64,000 nucleotides of DNA from Cellulomonas sp. Leaf395 (GCF_001424125.1 NZ_LMQI01000004.1:1-64000); one strand, 5' to 3'; counted from the first letter of the stretch, positions 1 through 7,938 are shown. Numbers and translations are program-made. The notes: a model not told the origin generated them from the sequence alone.

Positions 1-297
1 AGTGGCATCCAGCACGGGGAACACGTAGCGGCCGGGCTCCAGGGGCGTCTCGCCCTCGGCGGACGGCAGCGTCAAGTAGGTGGTCGGGCTCGGCTCTGCC
101 GGTGGGGTCTCGTTCGGGAGGAGCTGTCCGACGACGACGGCGACGACGGCGAGGGCGGCGACGCTCCCGGCGGCCGCGGTGGCGGCCCGGGCGCTCCGAC
201 GACGGCGGACCCTTCCGACGATCTCGTCCGTGCGCTCGACGAGCGGGTTCGGAGGGACGACGTCCCGCTCCCGGCGTAGCAGCTCCTCGAGGGTCAT
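1..297 (-). CDS. Membrane protein downstream of ECF sigma factor, C-terminus cut by window edge
   Basis: The first 99 codons are present; the rest lies beyond the window. The cytoplasmic N-terminus is charged (starts MTLEELLRRERD, then a run of arginines around residues 35-40). One hydrophobic helix rich in Ala and Val follows at about residues 41-60, then a Pro/Thr-rich extracytoplasmic stretch. Its ATG lies one base after the stop codon of the sigma-factor gene, so the two are co-transcribed and probably translationally coupled. The topology resembles the membrane partners encoded after SigE-type ECF factors (CU044_5270-like proteins), which may act as anti-sigma factors or effectors. Family membership cannot be confirmed from this fragment. 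Confidence 0.75.
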   Translation of the reverse strand, partial: MTLEELLRRERDVVPPNPLVERTDEIVGRVRRRRSARAATAAAGSVAALAVVAVVVGQLLPNETPPAEPSPTTYLTLPSAEGETPLEPGRYVFPVLDAT

Positions 298-298
298 G

Positions 299-823
299 TC
301 ACTCCTCCTCTCCGACGGGTGTGAGGCTCATCGCGAGCTTCGTGTTCGCGTCGTGCAGGTGACGCTTGACCGCACCGGGCGAGACGCCGAGGTCCTCGGC
401 GATCTGCGGCACGGTGAGGTCCGCGTAGAAGCGCAGGACCACGCAGGCGCGCTGGCGAGGCGGCAGCGCGGCGAGCGCGGAGTCGAGGTCCAGGTGCTCG
501 GGGCTCGCCTGGTCGGGCCCGGCCGCTGAGTCCTGAGCACCCAGGAGGTGCTTCACTGCGCCCCAGCGCCGCCGTCTGCGGTACCCGTCGAGGTAGAGGT
601 TGAGGACCGTCCTCCGGACGTATGCCTCGACGTGCTCCAGCGCCACGAAGTCACCGGGACCGCTCCCCTGCGGGCGACGCACCGTCGTGAAGACCCTGAC
701 GAGCGCGTCCTGGACGAGGTCCTCGGCCTCGCGCCGGTCCCCGCACAGCAGCGTCGCGTACCGCACGAGCGCGCCGCCCCGGTTGCGTACCAGGTCCGTG
801 AGGACCGGCTCCCAACGGTTCAT
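299..823 (-). CDS. SigE-family ECF RNA polymerase sigma factor
   Basis: A 174-residue ECF sigma-70 factor. Region 2 carries AEDLVQDALVRVF (about residues 33-45). Region 4 holds LPPRQRACVVLRFYADL followed by a helix-turn-helix ending GAVKRHLHDA. I chose the ATG at 823 (MNRWEPVLTDL), preceded by AAAGGGGG at 7-base spacing. A GTG at 856 would add 11 residues, but it falls next to the transcription start implied by a candidate promoter just upstream. Such factors recruit RNA polymerase to stress or envelope regulons. The following gene encodes a single-pass membrane protein that is the likely partner. Confidence 0.88.
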   Translation of the reverse strand: MNRWEPVLTDLVRNRGGALVRYATLLCGDRREAEDLVQDALVRVFTTVRRPQGSGPGDFVALEHVEAYVRRTVLNLYLDGYRRRRRWGAVKHLLGAQDSAAGPDQASPEHLDLDSALAALPPRQRACVVLRFYADLTVPQIAEDLGVSPGAVKRHLHDANTKLAMSLTPVGEEE

Positions 824-860
824 CCTCCGGCCCCCTTTCGGTGGAGAGGCCGTCACAGAA

Positions 861-888
861 GTAGACGAACCGTCGCGGGGAAACGTTG
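861..888 (-). promoter_or_regulatory. Candidate autoregulatory ECF promoter
   Basis: Reading the minus strand there is CAACG (888-884) and, after roughly 18 bases, CGTCTAC. This matches the general AAC / CGTC pattern of ECF-dependent promoters. The predicted start of transcription falls near 851-855, which suits translation from 823. Autoregulation is inferred from position and motif only. Confidence 0.4.
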
Positions 889-1022
889 AGCGGCCGCCAA
901 AAACTGGTGTTCCTGGTCTACTCCTGTCGGGCGCCGACCGGGACGCCCGCGGGGGTGCGGGCCTTGCAGCGCACCAGGTCGGCGGGGGATCGGCCTGTGG
1001 GATCAGCTCGTGTCCTGCAGCG

Positions 1023-1209
1023 GCGAGCCGTCAGCGTCCGCGCAACGCTCGACAAGTGCCTCCATCTGCTCGCGGGTGCCCTCGTTTTCGCCTTCGCCGA
1101 AGTGGACCGCCAGCCGCGTGGCCCCGGCCTCGCGGTAGCCACGACTTCGTCCGCGAAGCGCTCGACCGGCACGGTCCGGTCCGGTCCCAGCCGATGCGCA
1201 ACGCGGCCG
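1023..1209 (-). repeat. Direct repeat copy 1 (LLM oxidoreductase tail)
   Basis: This stretch is a clearly similar, same-orientation copy of 3274-3452; I estimate about 85% identity with several single-base indels. Both encode the C-terminal tail of a luciferase-like monooxygenase. The pair brackets the TetR-SDR unit. Confidence 0.8.
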
Positions 1210-1242
1210 TGTCGAGGCGGGTGGACTGGACGGCAAGGTCAT
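1023..1242 (-). pseudogene. Decayed C-terminal fragment of F420-type LLM oxidoreductase (copy 1)
   Basis: Only about 65 codons remain, spread over two frames. One frame gives VERFADEVVA. After a shift the other gives YREAGATRLAVHF, then REQMEALVE. Compared with the second copy, a base has been lost in the last codons (CGCTCGAC against CGCCTCGAC), so the natural stop is also out of frame. No start, flavin-binding core or N-terminal part is present. It is a remnant of a gene like the one left at 3282-3921, probably a paralogue or duplicate. Confidence 0.75.
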
Positions 1243-1295
1243 CCTCCTCTTCTAGCCGGGGCGGCTGGGCCGAGCCGCGAGAGACTGTGCCTCCG

Positions 1296-1982
1296 TCAGA
1301 ACGCGAGGTCGCTCACGAGGACCGGCCGACCGGGCAGCGGCGGGTGATCCGCCGCGCGCAAGCCCGCGAGCACCAGTGCGTGCGCGCGGACGTAGGCGTT
1401 CTGCGCCTCGTCGCTCGCCGCCGGGAGCGCGCGGCTGACCGCGGACATCAGCAGGAGCACGTCGCCCGCAGTCACGTCCGGTCGGAGCGTGCCTTCGCGA
1501 TGGGCGGCGTCGACCAGCTTCTCGATCTGCTCGATGAGCCCGTCCCGGACCTGCGCCACGTGGGGATCGGACGGGAGGATGTCCCCGGCCGCGGTGGGTA
1601 GGTCGATGAGCCGCAGGATGACGCGCAGGCTGGGCGACCAGCCGAGCGCCCGAACGAGGTTGTCCCACGCGGAACCGGTCGCGTCGTCCGCTCGGCTGAC
1701 GTCGACGAGCACGGCGTCGAGCGCGTCGCTCACGACGGCGTGCACGAGAGCGTCGCGGTCGGGGAAGCGGCGATAGAGCGTGCCGATGCCGACGCCGGCG
1801 GCCCGAGCGACAGCGTCGAGCGGCACGTCCGGTCCGATGTCGATGAAGAGCTGTGTCGCCGCGGCGACGACCCGGTCGCGGTTGCGGCGGGCGTCAGCGC
1901 GCAGGCCGCCCTCCGCCCGCGCGCCTGGGTCGGGGGGGCCTGTGGCATCCCGCCGCTGCGTTGTCACCCGGTCAGTCTGCAC
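1296..1982 (-). CDS. TetR family transcriptional regulator
   Basis: A 228-residue one-component repressor. The helix-turn-helix lies around residues 35-80 (VVAAATQLFIDIG, then AAGVGIGTLYRRFPDRDAL). A poorly conserved all-helical ligand-binding domain follows. The annotated start is a GTG; another GTG five codons in is also possible. It is transcribed away from the SDR gene, and a 27-bp inverted repeat sits between them, so it probably represses itself and the reductase. The ligand is unknown. It lies inside the pair of repeated monooxygenase remnants. Confidence 0.88.
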   Translation of the reverse strand: MQTDRVTTQRRDATGPPDPGARAEGGLRADARRNRDRVVAAATQLFIDIGPDVPLDAVARAAGVGIGTLYRRFPDRDALVHAVVSDALDAVLVDVSRADDATGSAWDNLVRALGWSPSLRVILRLIDLPTAAGDILPSDPHVAQVRDGLIEQIEKLVDAAHREGTLRPDVTAGDVLLLMSAVSRALPAASDEAQNAYVRAHALVLAGLRAADHPPLPGRPVLVSDLAF

Positions 1983-2009
1983 GGTCGGGCAGGGGGACGG
2001 ACTATCGTG

Positions 2010-2036
2010 TTAAGCGGAGGACGCACCTCCACTTAA
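2010..2036. promoter_or_regulatory. 27-bp inverted repeat, probable TetR operator
   Basis: Left arm TTAAGCGGAGG (2010-2020), five-base spacer, right arm CCTCCACTTAA (2026-2036). The arms match at 10 of 11 positions. It lies in the divergent region between the TetR gene and the SDR gene, just after a TATCGT box (2003-2008). That is the usual place for an operator controlling both genes. Confidence 0.75.
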
Positions 2037-2184
2037 GGCAAGGGAGGCCGCAATGACGCGGTCGTGGCAGTACGGCTCCTGGTCGAGCCGTCCCCGGACC
2101 CCGCGCCGATCGAGCGGGCACCGTGCATCGCACACCGCGACAACCACCCGAGAGCCGCGCGAGCGCGCGGGAAGGAAGGTCCTC

Positions 2185-3255
2185 ATGGCACGCTCCGACA
2201 AGTCCCTGACCGCGAAGTCGTCCGTCGGCGACTGGCTCAAGGACCCGGTCGGCGGGCCCCTGCTGCGGGAGATGCTCGCGGAGGGCGGTCGGGACGAGAA
2301 GGTTCTCCGCCCGGTCCGGATGTTCTCGCTGCAACGGCTCGTGGCGATGAGCCAGGGCATGCTCACGCAGGAGACCGTGGACGACCTGGTGGCGAGAGCC
2401 GCCGCAGGCGCGGTGCCGACCGGTGCCGTCGCGGACACCTCCGCCGACACCGCCCTCGTGGACGAGGACGACGACGACGACTTCGTCCCCGAGCCGTGGC
2501 AGGAGCGCATCGTCCCCGACAGGTTCGCCGGCAAGACGGTGGTCGTCACCGGCGCCGGCTCCGGCATCGGCCGCGCGACGGCGTCGCGGATCGCGCGCGA
2601 GGGCGGCCGCGTCATCGCGGTCGACATCGCCGAGGCCCGCCTGGCGGAGTTCGCGGCCGCGCACAGGGACGATGCCGTCGTCACGGTGACGGGCGACATC
2701 ACGAACGAGCAGGACGTCGCTCGGATCGTCGCCGCGGCAGAGGGCCGGATCGACGGGCTCGCCAACGTCGCCGGCGTCACAGACGACATGACGCCGCTGC
2801 ACGAGGTCACCGACGCGGTCTGGGAGCGTGTGTTCGCGGTCAACGTCGACGGCATGTTCCGGCTCACGCGCGCGGTGCTTCCGCTCATGCTGGAGGTGCG
2901 TCGCGGATCGATCGTCAACGTGGCATCGGAGGCGGGCCTGCGCGGCTCCGCCGCCGGCCTGGCCTACACGGCCTCCAAGCACGCGGTCGTCGGCATGACC
3001 CGCAGCTCCGCGTTCATGTACGGGCGCCTTGGCATCCGGGTCAACGCCGTCGCACCCGGACCGGTCGCGACGAACATCGAGGGAAACTTCGCGTCGAGCC
3101 TCGGCCAGAAGCGGATCAGCGCGGCGATGAGCGTCATGCCGGACATCGCTGAGGCCGCGCAGCTGGCCGCGTCGATCGCCTTCCTCCTGAGCGACGACGG
3201 CACCAACGTCTCCGGCGCGATCCTGCCCTCGGACGGTGGCTGGTCGGTGGCCTGA
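2185..3255 (+). CDS. SDR family NAD(P)-dependent oxidoreductase with helical N-terminal extension
   Basis: A 356-residue classical short-chain dehydrogenase preceded by about 100 extra residues. The extension (VGDWLKDPVGGPLLREML onward) looks helical and ends in an acidic linker, DEDDDDD. The Rossmann motif TGAGSGIG is near residues 122-129. The catalytic Ser is in NVASEAG, and Tyr261 and Lys265 are in YTASK. The start at 2185 has the ribosome site GAAGGAAGG. An in-frame ATG at 2053, also with a good site (AGGGAGG), would add 44 basic, low-complexity residues. The substrate is unknown. A similar helical segment is, from memory, also found at the end of some GH3 glycosidases, which hints at glycoside metabolism but is not proof. 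Confidence 0.88.
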   Translation: MARSDKSLTAKSSVGDWLKDPVGGPLLREMLAEGGRDEKVLRPVRMFSLQRLVAMSQGMLTQETVDDLVARAAAGAVPTGAVADTSADTALVDEDDDDDFVPEPWQERIVPDRFAGKTVVVTGAGSGIGRATASRIAREGGRVIAVDIAEARLAEFAAAHRDDAVVTVTGDITNEQDVARIVAAAEGRIDGLANVAGVTDDMTPLHEVTDAVWERVFAVNVDGMFRLTRAVLPLMLEVRRGSIVNVASEAGLRGSAAGLAYTASKHAVVGMTRSSAFMYGRLGIRVNAVAPGPVATNIEGNFASSLGQKRISAAMSVMPDIAEAAQLAASIAFLLSDDGTNVSGAILPSDGGWSVA

Positions 3256-3273
3256 CGGGCATCACTCCCGCGG

Positions 3274-3452
3274 GCGAGCTGTCAGCGTCCGCGCAACGCC
3301 TCGACAAGTGCCTCCATCTGCTTGCGGGTGCCCTCCTGCTCGCCGAAAGTGGACCGCCAGCTGCGTGGCAACGGCCTCGCGGTACGCCGTGACCTGGTCC
3401 GCGAAGCTCTCTACCGGCACTGTCCGGTCCCAGCCGATGCGCAACGCGGCCG
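3274..3452 (-). repeat. Direct repeat copy 2 (LLM oxidoreductase tail)
   Basis: Partner of the repeat at 1023-1209, in the same orientation about 2.25 kb away. It begins about 20 bases after the SDR stop codon. Homologous recombination between the two copies would delete the TetR-SDR unit. Confidence 0.8.
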
Positions 3453-3921
3453 CGACGTCGCGGCCGCCCGCGAGCTCGGTCAGCCGCCGCGCGCGCTCGG
3501 CGAACGCATCGACGCTCGCGGGTATGCCTCGTCGGTGATCGCACTCCGGTGGGCGTAGTCGGCGCCGACGGCGTCGAACTCCTGCGCGTTCCATCCCACG
3601 CCGACGCCCAGGATCATCCGCCCCTTCGAGAGCTGATGCAGCGTCGCCACCTGCTTGGCGATCACGAACCGATCGCGCAACGGCGCCACCAGCACCGACG
3701 TGCCCAGCCGCAGCCGCTCCGTGACCGCAGCGAGATAGCCGAGCGTCACCAACGGCTCGTACACCCCGCCGAACGTCGGACCGTACTCGCCGGGCGGCAG
3801 CACGTGCTCGGGCAAAACACGCGGTCGCACGACCCAGCTCCTCGGCCGCGCACGCCAGGTCGGCGATCGTGTCCACGGGCATCGACGGCGACTCGGCAGG
3901 AAGCACCACCTCGAGCTCCAT
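3282..3921 (-). pseudogene. Frameshifted, internally deleted F420-type LLM oxidoreductase (copy 2)
   Basis: The N-terminus begins at the ATG at 3921 (MELEVVLPAESPSMPVDTIA). Near 3820-3840 the reading moves to another frame (LPEHVLPPGEYGPTFGG, then LGTSVLVAPLRDRF and LGVGVGWNAQEF). Near 3530 it jumps to the C-terminal tail (AFAERARRLTELAGG, LRIGWDRTVPVESFADQV). About 70-100 codons that normally follow ITDEA are missing at that junction. A last shift precedes the end QMEALVEALRGR. The original protein was a TIGR03619-like flavin or F420 monooxygenase. It cannot make a functional enzyme now. Confidence 0.82.
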
Positions 3922-3967
3922 GACAGTACGGAACCTCGAGCGCAGGTGGCCCATTCCAGGGCCGCTG

Positions 3968-3987
3968 AGTACACGGTTCCGTGTACT
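3968..3987. promoter_or_regulatory. Perfect 20-bp palindrome, ArsR-type operator
   Basis: Nine-base arms AGTACACGG and CCGTGTACT are perfectly complementary around TT. The right arm contains TACTGT, a -10-like box seven bases before the ATG at 3997. A bound repressor would block the promoter directly. It also covers the upstream region of the dead monooxygenase gene. Confidence 0.85.
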
Positions 3988-3996
3988 GTCCCTCGC

Positions 3997-4326
3997 ATGG
4001 AGACGGCCACGCTGACGCACACGTCCGCACTCACCCGGCTGGGTCACGCCCTGTCGGACGAGACGCGCACGCGGATCCTTCTGGCACTGCGAGAAGCGCC
4101 GGCCTACCCGTCCGACCTGGCGGACGCGCTGGGCGTCTCCCGGCAGGTGATGTCGAACCAGCTCGCCTGCCTGCGCGGCTGTGGCTTGGTCGAGTCGATC
4201 CCGGACGGGCGCCGGACCTGGTACCGGTTGGCCGATCCGCACCTCGCGTCTGCGCTGGGGGACCTGCTGCAGCTGGTGCTGGCGGTGGACCCGACCTGCT
4301 GCGGACCGGAGTGCACCTGCGGATGA
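3997..4326 (+). CDS. ArsR/SmtB family metal-sensing repressor (CmtR-like)
   Basis: A 109-residue winged-helix regulator. The HTH includes ALSDETRTRILLALRE and LGVSRQVMSNQLACLRGCGL. The C-terminal tail CCGPECTCG gives a cluster of four cysteines. Together with the Cys in the recognition helix region this resembles the Cd/Pb-sensing CmtR class. The ATG at 3997 is chosen because it lies seven bases after a TACTGT box; the longer in-frame start at 3946 would sit upstream of that promoter. Its stop overlaps the ATG of the efflux gene (ATGA), so sensor and pump are coupled. It should repress through the palindrome at 3968-3987 and release on metal binding. Confidence 0.9.
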   Translation: METATLTHTSALTRLGHALSDETRTRILLALREAPAYPSDLADALGVSRQVMSNQLACLRGCGLVESIPDGRRTWYRLADPHLASALGDLLQLVLAVDPTCCGPECTCG

Positions 4327-5015
4327 GCAGCATCTCGATCGGCCCACGCCCCCTGCTCCCGGACCGTCGCGCACTGCTCGAGCGACGGATCCGGTGGATC
4401 GTGGCGGCGACGATCACCTACAACGTGATCGAGGCCGTCGTGGCGCTGGTGGCCGGCCGGCTCGCGTCCTCGTCGGCGCTGATCGGCTTCGGGCTCGACT
4501 CCGTGGTGGAGGTCCTGTCCGCGGCGGCGGTCGCCTGGCAGTTCTCCGCACCCGACCCGCCCACCCGTGAACGCACGGCGATGCGGACGATCGCGCTGTC
4601 GTTCTTCGGCCTGGCCGCGTTCGTCACCGTCGACGCGGTTCGCACCTTGCTCGACGCGGTCGAGCCGGACCACTCCACGGCAGGGATCATCCTGGCCGCG
4701 GTCAGCCTGGCCGTCATGCCGGTCGTGTCCTGGGCCGAGCGCCGCACCGGCCGCGAGCTCGGATCAGCCTCCGCCGTCGCCGACTCCAAGCAGACCCTGA
4801 TCTGCACCTACCTGTCCGCGGTCCTGCTCGTCGGACTGGTGCTGAACAGCACCCTGGGCTGGTGGTGGGCGGACCCGATCGCCGCCATGGTGATCGCCGC
4901 GTTCGCCGTCCGGGAAGGCATCGAGGCGTGGAAGGGCGACGCCTGCTGCACCCCGGTCTCTGCGCTGGTTGCCGGCGACACGGCTCGCTGCGAGGACGGC
5001 TGCTGCGACGACTGA
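4323..5015 (+). CDS. Cation diffusion facilitator family heavy-metal efflux transporter
   Basis: A 230-residue integral membrane protein with about five to six hydrophobic helices (from about residue 25: WIVAATITYNVIEAVVALVAG). The paired metal-site region is GLDSVVE, and a later helix carries ADSKQT and WADP. The soluble C-terminal domain is replaced by a short Cys-rich tail (GDACCTP, then CEDGCCDD). That suggests a soft metal such as Cd, Zn or Pb. The protein would use proton antiport to expel the metal sensed by the ArsR partner encoded by the overlapping upstream gene. Confidence 0.87.
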   Translation: MSSISIGPRPLLPDRRALLERRIRWIVAATITYNVIEAVVALVAGRLASSSALIGFGLDSVVEVLSAAAVAWQFSAPDPPTRERTAMRTIALSFFGLAAFVTVDAVRTLLDAVEPDHSTAGIILAAVSLAVMPVVSWAERRTGRELGSASAVADSKQTLICTYLSAVLLVGLVLNSTLGWWWADPIAAMVIAAFAVREGIEAWKGDACCTPVSALVAGDTARCEDGCCDD

Positions 5016-5055
5016 CCCCACGGACGAGATGCGCCGATGGTCACGATCGGCCCTT

Positions 5056-5496
5056 CTAGTCCGTGCCGCGCAAGTCCTCGGCGAGCATCACCAGGATGCC
5101 GCTGGGACCGCGGACATACGTGAGCTTGTAGACGTCCTCATACGTCGCCACGCCGCGGAGCGGACGGTATCCGTGCCTCGCGGCGATCTCCAGGGCCTCG
5201 TCGATGTCGTCGACCGAGAAGGCGACACGGTGCATGCCGATCTCGTTGGGGCGGGTGGGCTCCGATTCGATCGCCTCAGGGTGGATGTACTCGAAGAGCT
5301 CGAGGCGACCGTGACCGTCGGGCGTCTGGAGCATCGCGATCTTGGCATGGTTGCCATCAAGGCCGACGGCGGTGTCGGTCCACTCCCCGCTGACCGTGTC
5401 ACGGCCGACGACCGTGAGTCCGAGGTCGGTGAAGAAGGAGATCGTTGCTTCGAGGTCGCGAACGGCGATGCCGACGTTCTCGAGCTTGATGGACAT
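5056..5496 (-). CDS. VOC superfamily (glyoxalase/bleomycin-resistance fold) protein
   Basis: A 146-residue protein with two beta-alpha-beta-beta-beta modules: KLENVGIAVRDLEATISFFTD at the start and MHRVAFSVDDIDEALEIAAR in the second half. His and Glu residues typical of the metal site are present (VGIAV..., LELFEY, MHRVAF). The C-terminus YVRGPSGILVMLAEDL is characteristic. A TAGCAT box lies seven bases before the ATG, so the transcript may be leaderless. The substrate is not identifiable; the possibilities include a small isomerase, a dioxygenase or a drug-binding protein. Confidence 0.85.
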   Translation of the reverse strand: MSIKLENVGIAVRDLEATISFFTDLGLTVVGRDTVSGEWTDTAVGLDGNHAKIAMLQTPDGHGRLELFEYIHPEAIESEPTRPNEIGMHRVAFSVDDIDEALEIAARHGYRPLRGVATYEDVYKLTYVRGPSGILVMLAEDLRGTD

Positions 5497-5745
5497 GCGA
5501 TCGATGCTAACGAGCGGGCCGGCCAGCCGGTCGCGAGTCCCGATCTGCGCCGGGATGAGCAGGAGCGACAGCGCCCGCCGACGAGGTCGATCGCGCAGCC
5601 GCTCAGCCCATCGCTGTCGACCAAAGGTCTGTCAGACGGTCATGTCCCGCCGACACAGGGCGGCCGCCGCCATCGCGACGAGGGCACCCGCGACGCCGAC
5701 GATCAGAGCCAGATTGGCGGCGGCGAAAGGACGCGCAAGGGGTGC

Positions 5746-6222
5746 TCAGGAGCCCCGCAGGAGGTGGGCGACGGCGAGCATCCCGACGAGCGCGTCATGG
5801 TCCCGCTGCTGTGCCGGCACCGTCGTCTCCGCACCGACGTGCTCGAGTGCTGCTGCCACAAATCCTGACGAGCCGTCGGCTGGGGCGTTCGCCTCGTACG
5901 CCCACAGGGCGGGAGCGGCGGACGCACCGAGAAGGACTGTCGCCGCGGTGGCGAGCGCGGGCGCCGTCAGGCTCCCGCCGGAGGTCCTCATGCTCTGGGC
6001 GAGCTCGTCACCGACCTGCTCCGGAGGGAACGACAACGAGTACCACGCGCCCATCACGCGCTCACGCCAGGTGTCTCGGAGCAGCCGCACGACCTGTTCC
6101 AGCGTCACGCCGGCCGCAGCGGCCTTGACCGCAGCCAGCGTCGCAGCGTCCGCGGACGGGGCGTTGAGCCCCATCATCGTCAGATAGAACGGCTGAACCT
6201 TGGTCGCCATGAGGTCGTCCAC
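5746..6222 (-). CDS. Conserved hypothetical protein (alpha-helical, DUF6000-like?)
   Basis: A 158-residue, mostly helical protein without signal peptide or membrane segments. Visible blocks are VQPFYLTMMGL, LLRDTWRERVMGAWYSL and SGGSLTAPALATAA, which recall a family of uncharacterised actinobacterial proteins. The assignment to DUF6000 is from memory and uncertain. The GTG start at 6222 is six bases after TAGGAT; an ATG four codons in (6210) is an alternative. It appears to be a single-gene unit. Confidence 0.6.
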   Translation of the reverse strand: MDDLMATKVQPFYLTMMGLNAPSADAATLAAVKAAAAGVTLEQVVRLLRDTWRERVMGAWYSLSFPPEQVGDELAQSMRTSGGSLTAPALATAATVLLGASAAPALWAYEANAPADGSSGFVAAALEHVGAETTVPAQQRDHDALVGMLAVAHLLRGS

Positions 6223-6273
6223 GCCGTGATCCTAGGTGCGCGCCCGCACACGCGGCCGATGAACAAGCCCTCG

Positions 6274-7029
6274 TCAGGAGCCACGGGCGACGAGCTGCCA
6301 CATCCGGGCCGTGCGGACGAAGGGCTCGCGGTCGCAGAGCGTGAGCTCCAGAGCCTCCAGGTCGTCGTAGAACGCGGGCTCGTGCTTCCGGTCGTCGTCG
6401 GCGATGAAGTCGGTGACGCATCGGATGCCGTAGCGGGTGACCGCGGGGAGGCCGGCAGCGCGCAGCGCGTCGATCGCCTCGTCCGCACCGACCCGGCGCA
6501 CGGACTGGCCGAACGTCTTCGTCCGGATCGTCGGCGCGTCGACCAGCTCTGCGGCTTCGACCAGGTCCGTGCGTCGGACGGCCGCGGCGAGCACCTCGGC
6601 CGGGGGGTTGGGCGCCATGAGCGAGATCGCGCCATCACCGGCGACTGCACCGGCCAGCACCTCGACGACTGACGCGGTGTCGGGCCGGTACTGGATGACG
6701 TTGTGGCACAGCACCAGGTCGAACTGTCCGAGCCCGAGACTGGGGAGGTCCTCGAGGTCGGCGCGGACCGTGCCCACGTTCACGCGGGAGCGTGCCAGCT
6801 CGAGCAGCTCCTCGGACTGGTCGAGGACGGTGACATCGTGGCCGGCGTCGGCCAGCGGCGCCGCGTCGCCCCCGTCGCCACCACCGATGTCGAGGACCCG
6901 GAGCGGCGCCTCGCCGAGCGACGCGCACGTGCGGCCCAGCGTCTCCGCCACCACGCGGTAGCGGATACGTCCCCAGGGCGACTCCTGCCACGTACGCCAG
7001 TCCTCGAGATGGCTGCTGAAGTCGGTCAC
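6274..7029 (-). CDS. Class I SAM-dependent methyltransferase (CmoM/SmtA-like)
   Basis: A 251-residue methyltransferase. Motif I is VLDIGGGDGGDAAPLA (about residues 45-60), the acidic motif II is VTVLDQSEELLE, and the post-motif strand is FDLVLCHNVIQY. The last 80 residues form a helical substrate domain. Two adjacent GTG codons could serve as start. I prefer 7029, which lies six bases after TAGGGT. The general resemblance is to CmoM, a tRNA methyltransferase. Small-molecule methylation is equally possible. Confidence 0.8.
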   Translation of the reverse strand: MTDFSSHLEDWRTWQESPWGRIRYRVVAETLGRTCASLGEAPLRVLDIGGGDGGDAAPLADAGHDVTVLDQSEELLELARSRVNVGTVRADLEDLPSLGLGQFDLVLCHNVIQYRPDTASVVEVLAGAVAGDGAISLMAPNPPAEVLAAAVRRTDLVEAAELVDAPTIRTKTFGQSVRRVGADEAIDALRAAGLPAVTRYGIRCVTDFIADDDRKHEPAFYDDLEALELTLCDREPFVRTARMWQLVARGS

Positions 7030-7050
7030 CACGCGACCCTACGGGTGTGA

Positions 7051-7902
7051 CTACGCCGGCGGCGTGCTCGAGAGAAGGTCGGCCAGGCTGAGCGGCGGGG
7101 TACCGGTGAGCCGGTGGACGGTGTCGGTGACCAGGGCGAGCTCGCCGGCGGCGATCGCGGTGTAGGTGGAGACCCAGGCCTCCAGCTGCCAGTCCGGGGC
7201 TCCGTACTTCTGGCGGGACGCGTACGCCTGCTCGAGGGTCTCCGCCTCGTACCGGGTGGGTCGACCGGTGACCTCGGTGAGGATGCGAGCGGCCTCGGCG
7301 AGGGTGAGGGCTTGCGGCCCGGTCAGGTCGTAGGTGCGCCCGGCGTGCGCGCCCGGGTCGGCCAGGACGACCGCGGCCGTGCGCGCGACGTCGGCACGAG
7401 CGACCGCACCGACCCGCCCGTCGCCTGCGGGGCCGCGGATCGCGCCGTCCTCGCCGGCGAGCAGGGGCAGGAAGTCGAGGTACAACGAGTCGCGCAGGAA
7501 CGTGAACGCCATCCCCGAGGCACGCAGGTGCTCCTCGGTGGCCCAGTGGTCGCGCGCGAGGGTGAACGTGGCGTCCGGGGCGGCGCCGAGGAACGAGGTG
7601 TAGACCACGTGCCGCACACCGGCGTCGGCGGCGGCGTCGACGAAGGTGCGGTGCTGGTCGAGGCGGTCGGCGCTCTCGGAGGCGGACACCATGAACAGCA
7701 CGTCGACGCCGTGCAGGGCGGCGGTTGCCGCGTCGCGGTCGCCGTAGGTGGCCTGCGCGACGTCGCCGACAGCGGCGGGGGCGCGTGACGGGTCACGCAC
7801 GACCAGGCGCAACGGGGTACCGGTGCCGGCCAGGTGATCGGCCACGGCCCGGCCGATGTTCCCGGTGGCACCGGTGAGCGCGATGAGCGGGGTCGAGGTC
7901 AT
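7051..7902 (-). CDS. NmrA/QorB-like NAD(P)-binding reductase
   Basis: A 283-residue atypical SDR. The N-terminal dinucleotide motif is TGATGNIGRAVADHL. There is no YxxxK catalytic pair, as is usual in the NmrA/TMR class. Typical blocks are VDVLFMVSASES and VRHVVYTSFLGAAPDATF. The family includes NAD(P)H:quinone oxidoreductase 2 (QorB) and redox-sensing NmrA proteins. Immediately upstream on the same strand lies the tail of a destroyed zinc-type quinone oxidoreductase, so an ancestral quinone-reductase operon is plausible. The ribosome site is GAGAGGA. Confidence 0.85.
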   Translation of the reverse strand: MTSTPLIALTGATGNIGRAVADHLAGTGTPLRLVVRDPSRAPAAVGDVAQATYGDRDAATAALHGVDVLFMVSASESADRLDQHRTFVDAAADAGVRHVVYTSFLGAAPDATFTLARDHWATEEHLRASGMAFTFLRDSLYLDFLPLLAGEDGAIRGPAGDGRVGAVARADVARTAAVVLADPGAHAGRTYDLTGPQALTLAEAARILTEVTGRPTRYEAETLEQAYASRQKYGAPDWQLEAWVSTYTAIAAGELALVTDTVHRLTGTPPLSLADLLSSTPPA

Positions 7903-7938
7903 GGTGTCGGTTCCTCTCGTGCAGGACAGGGGACGGGC

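Noticed and set aside
2053..2184. Upstream in-frame start that would lengthen the SDR by 44 residues
   Set aside because: The added sequence is basic, low in complexity and unlike any domain; the ATG at 2185 has its own good ribosome site. The alternative is kept only as a note.
5632..5733. Minus-strand hydrophobic stretch ending LCRRDMTV
   Set aside because: It looks like the end of a membrane protein, but it has no start codon before the stop of the neighbouring gene and is too short to assign.
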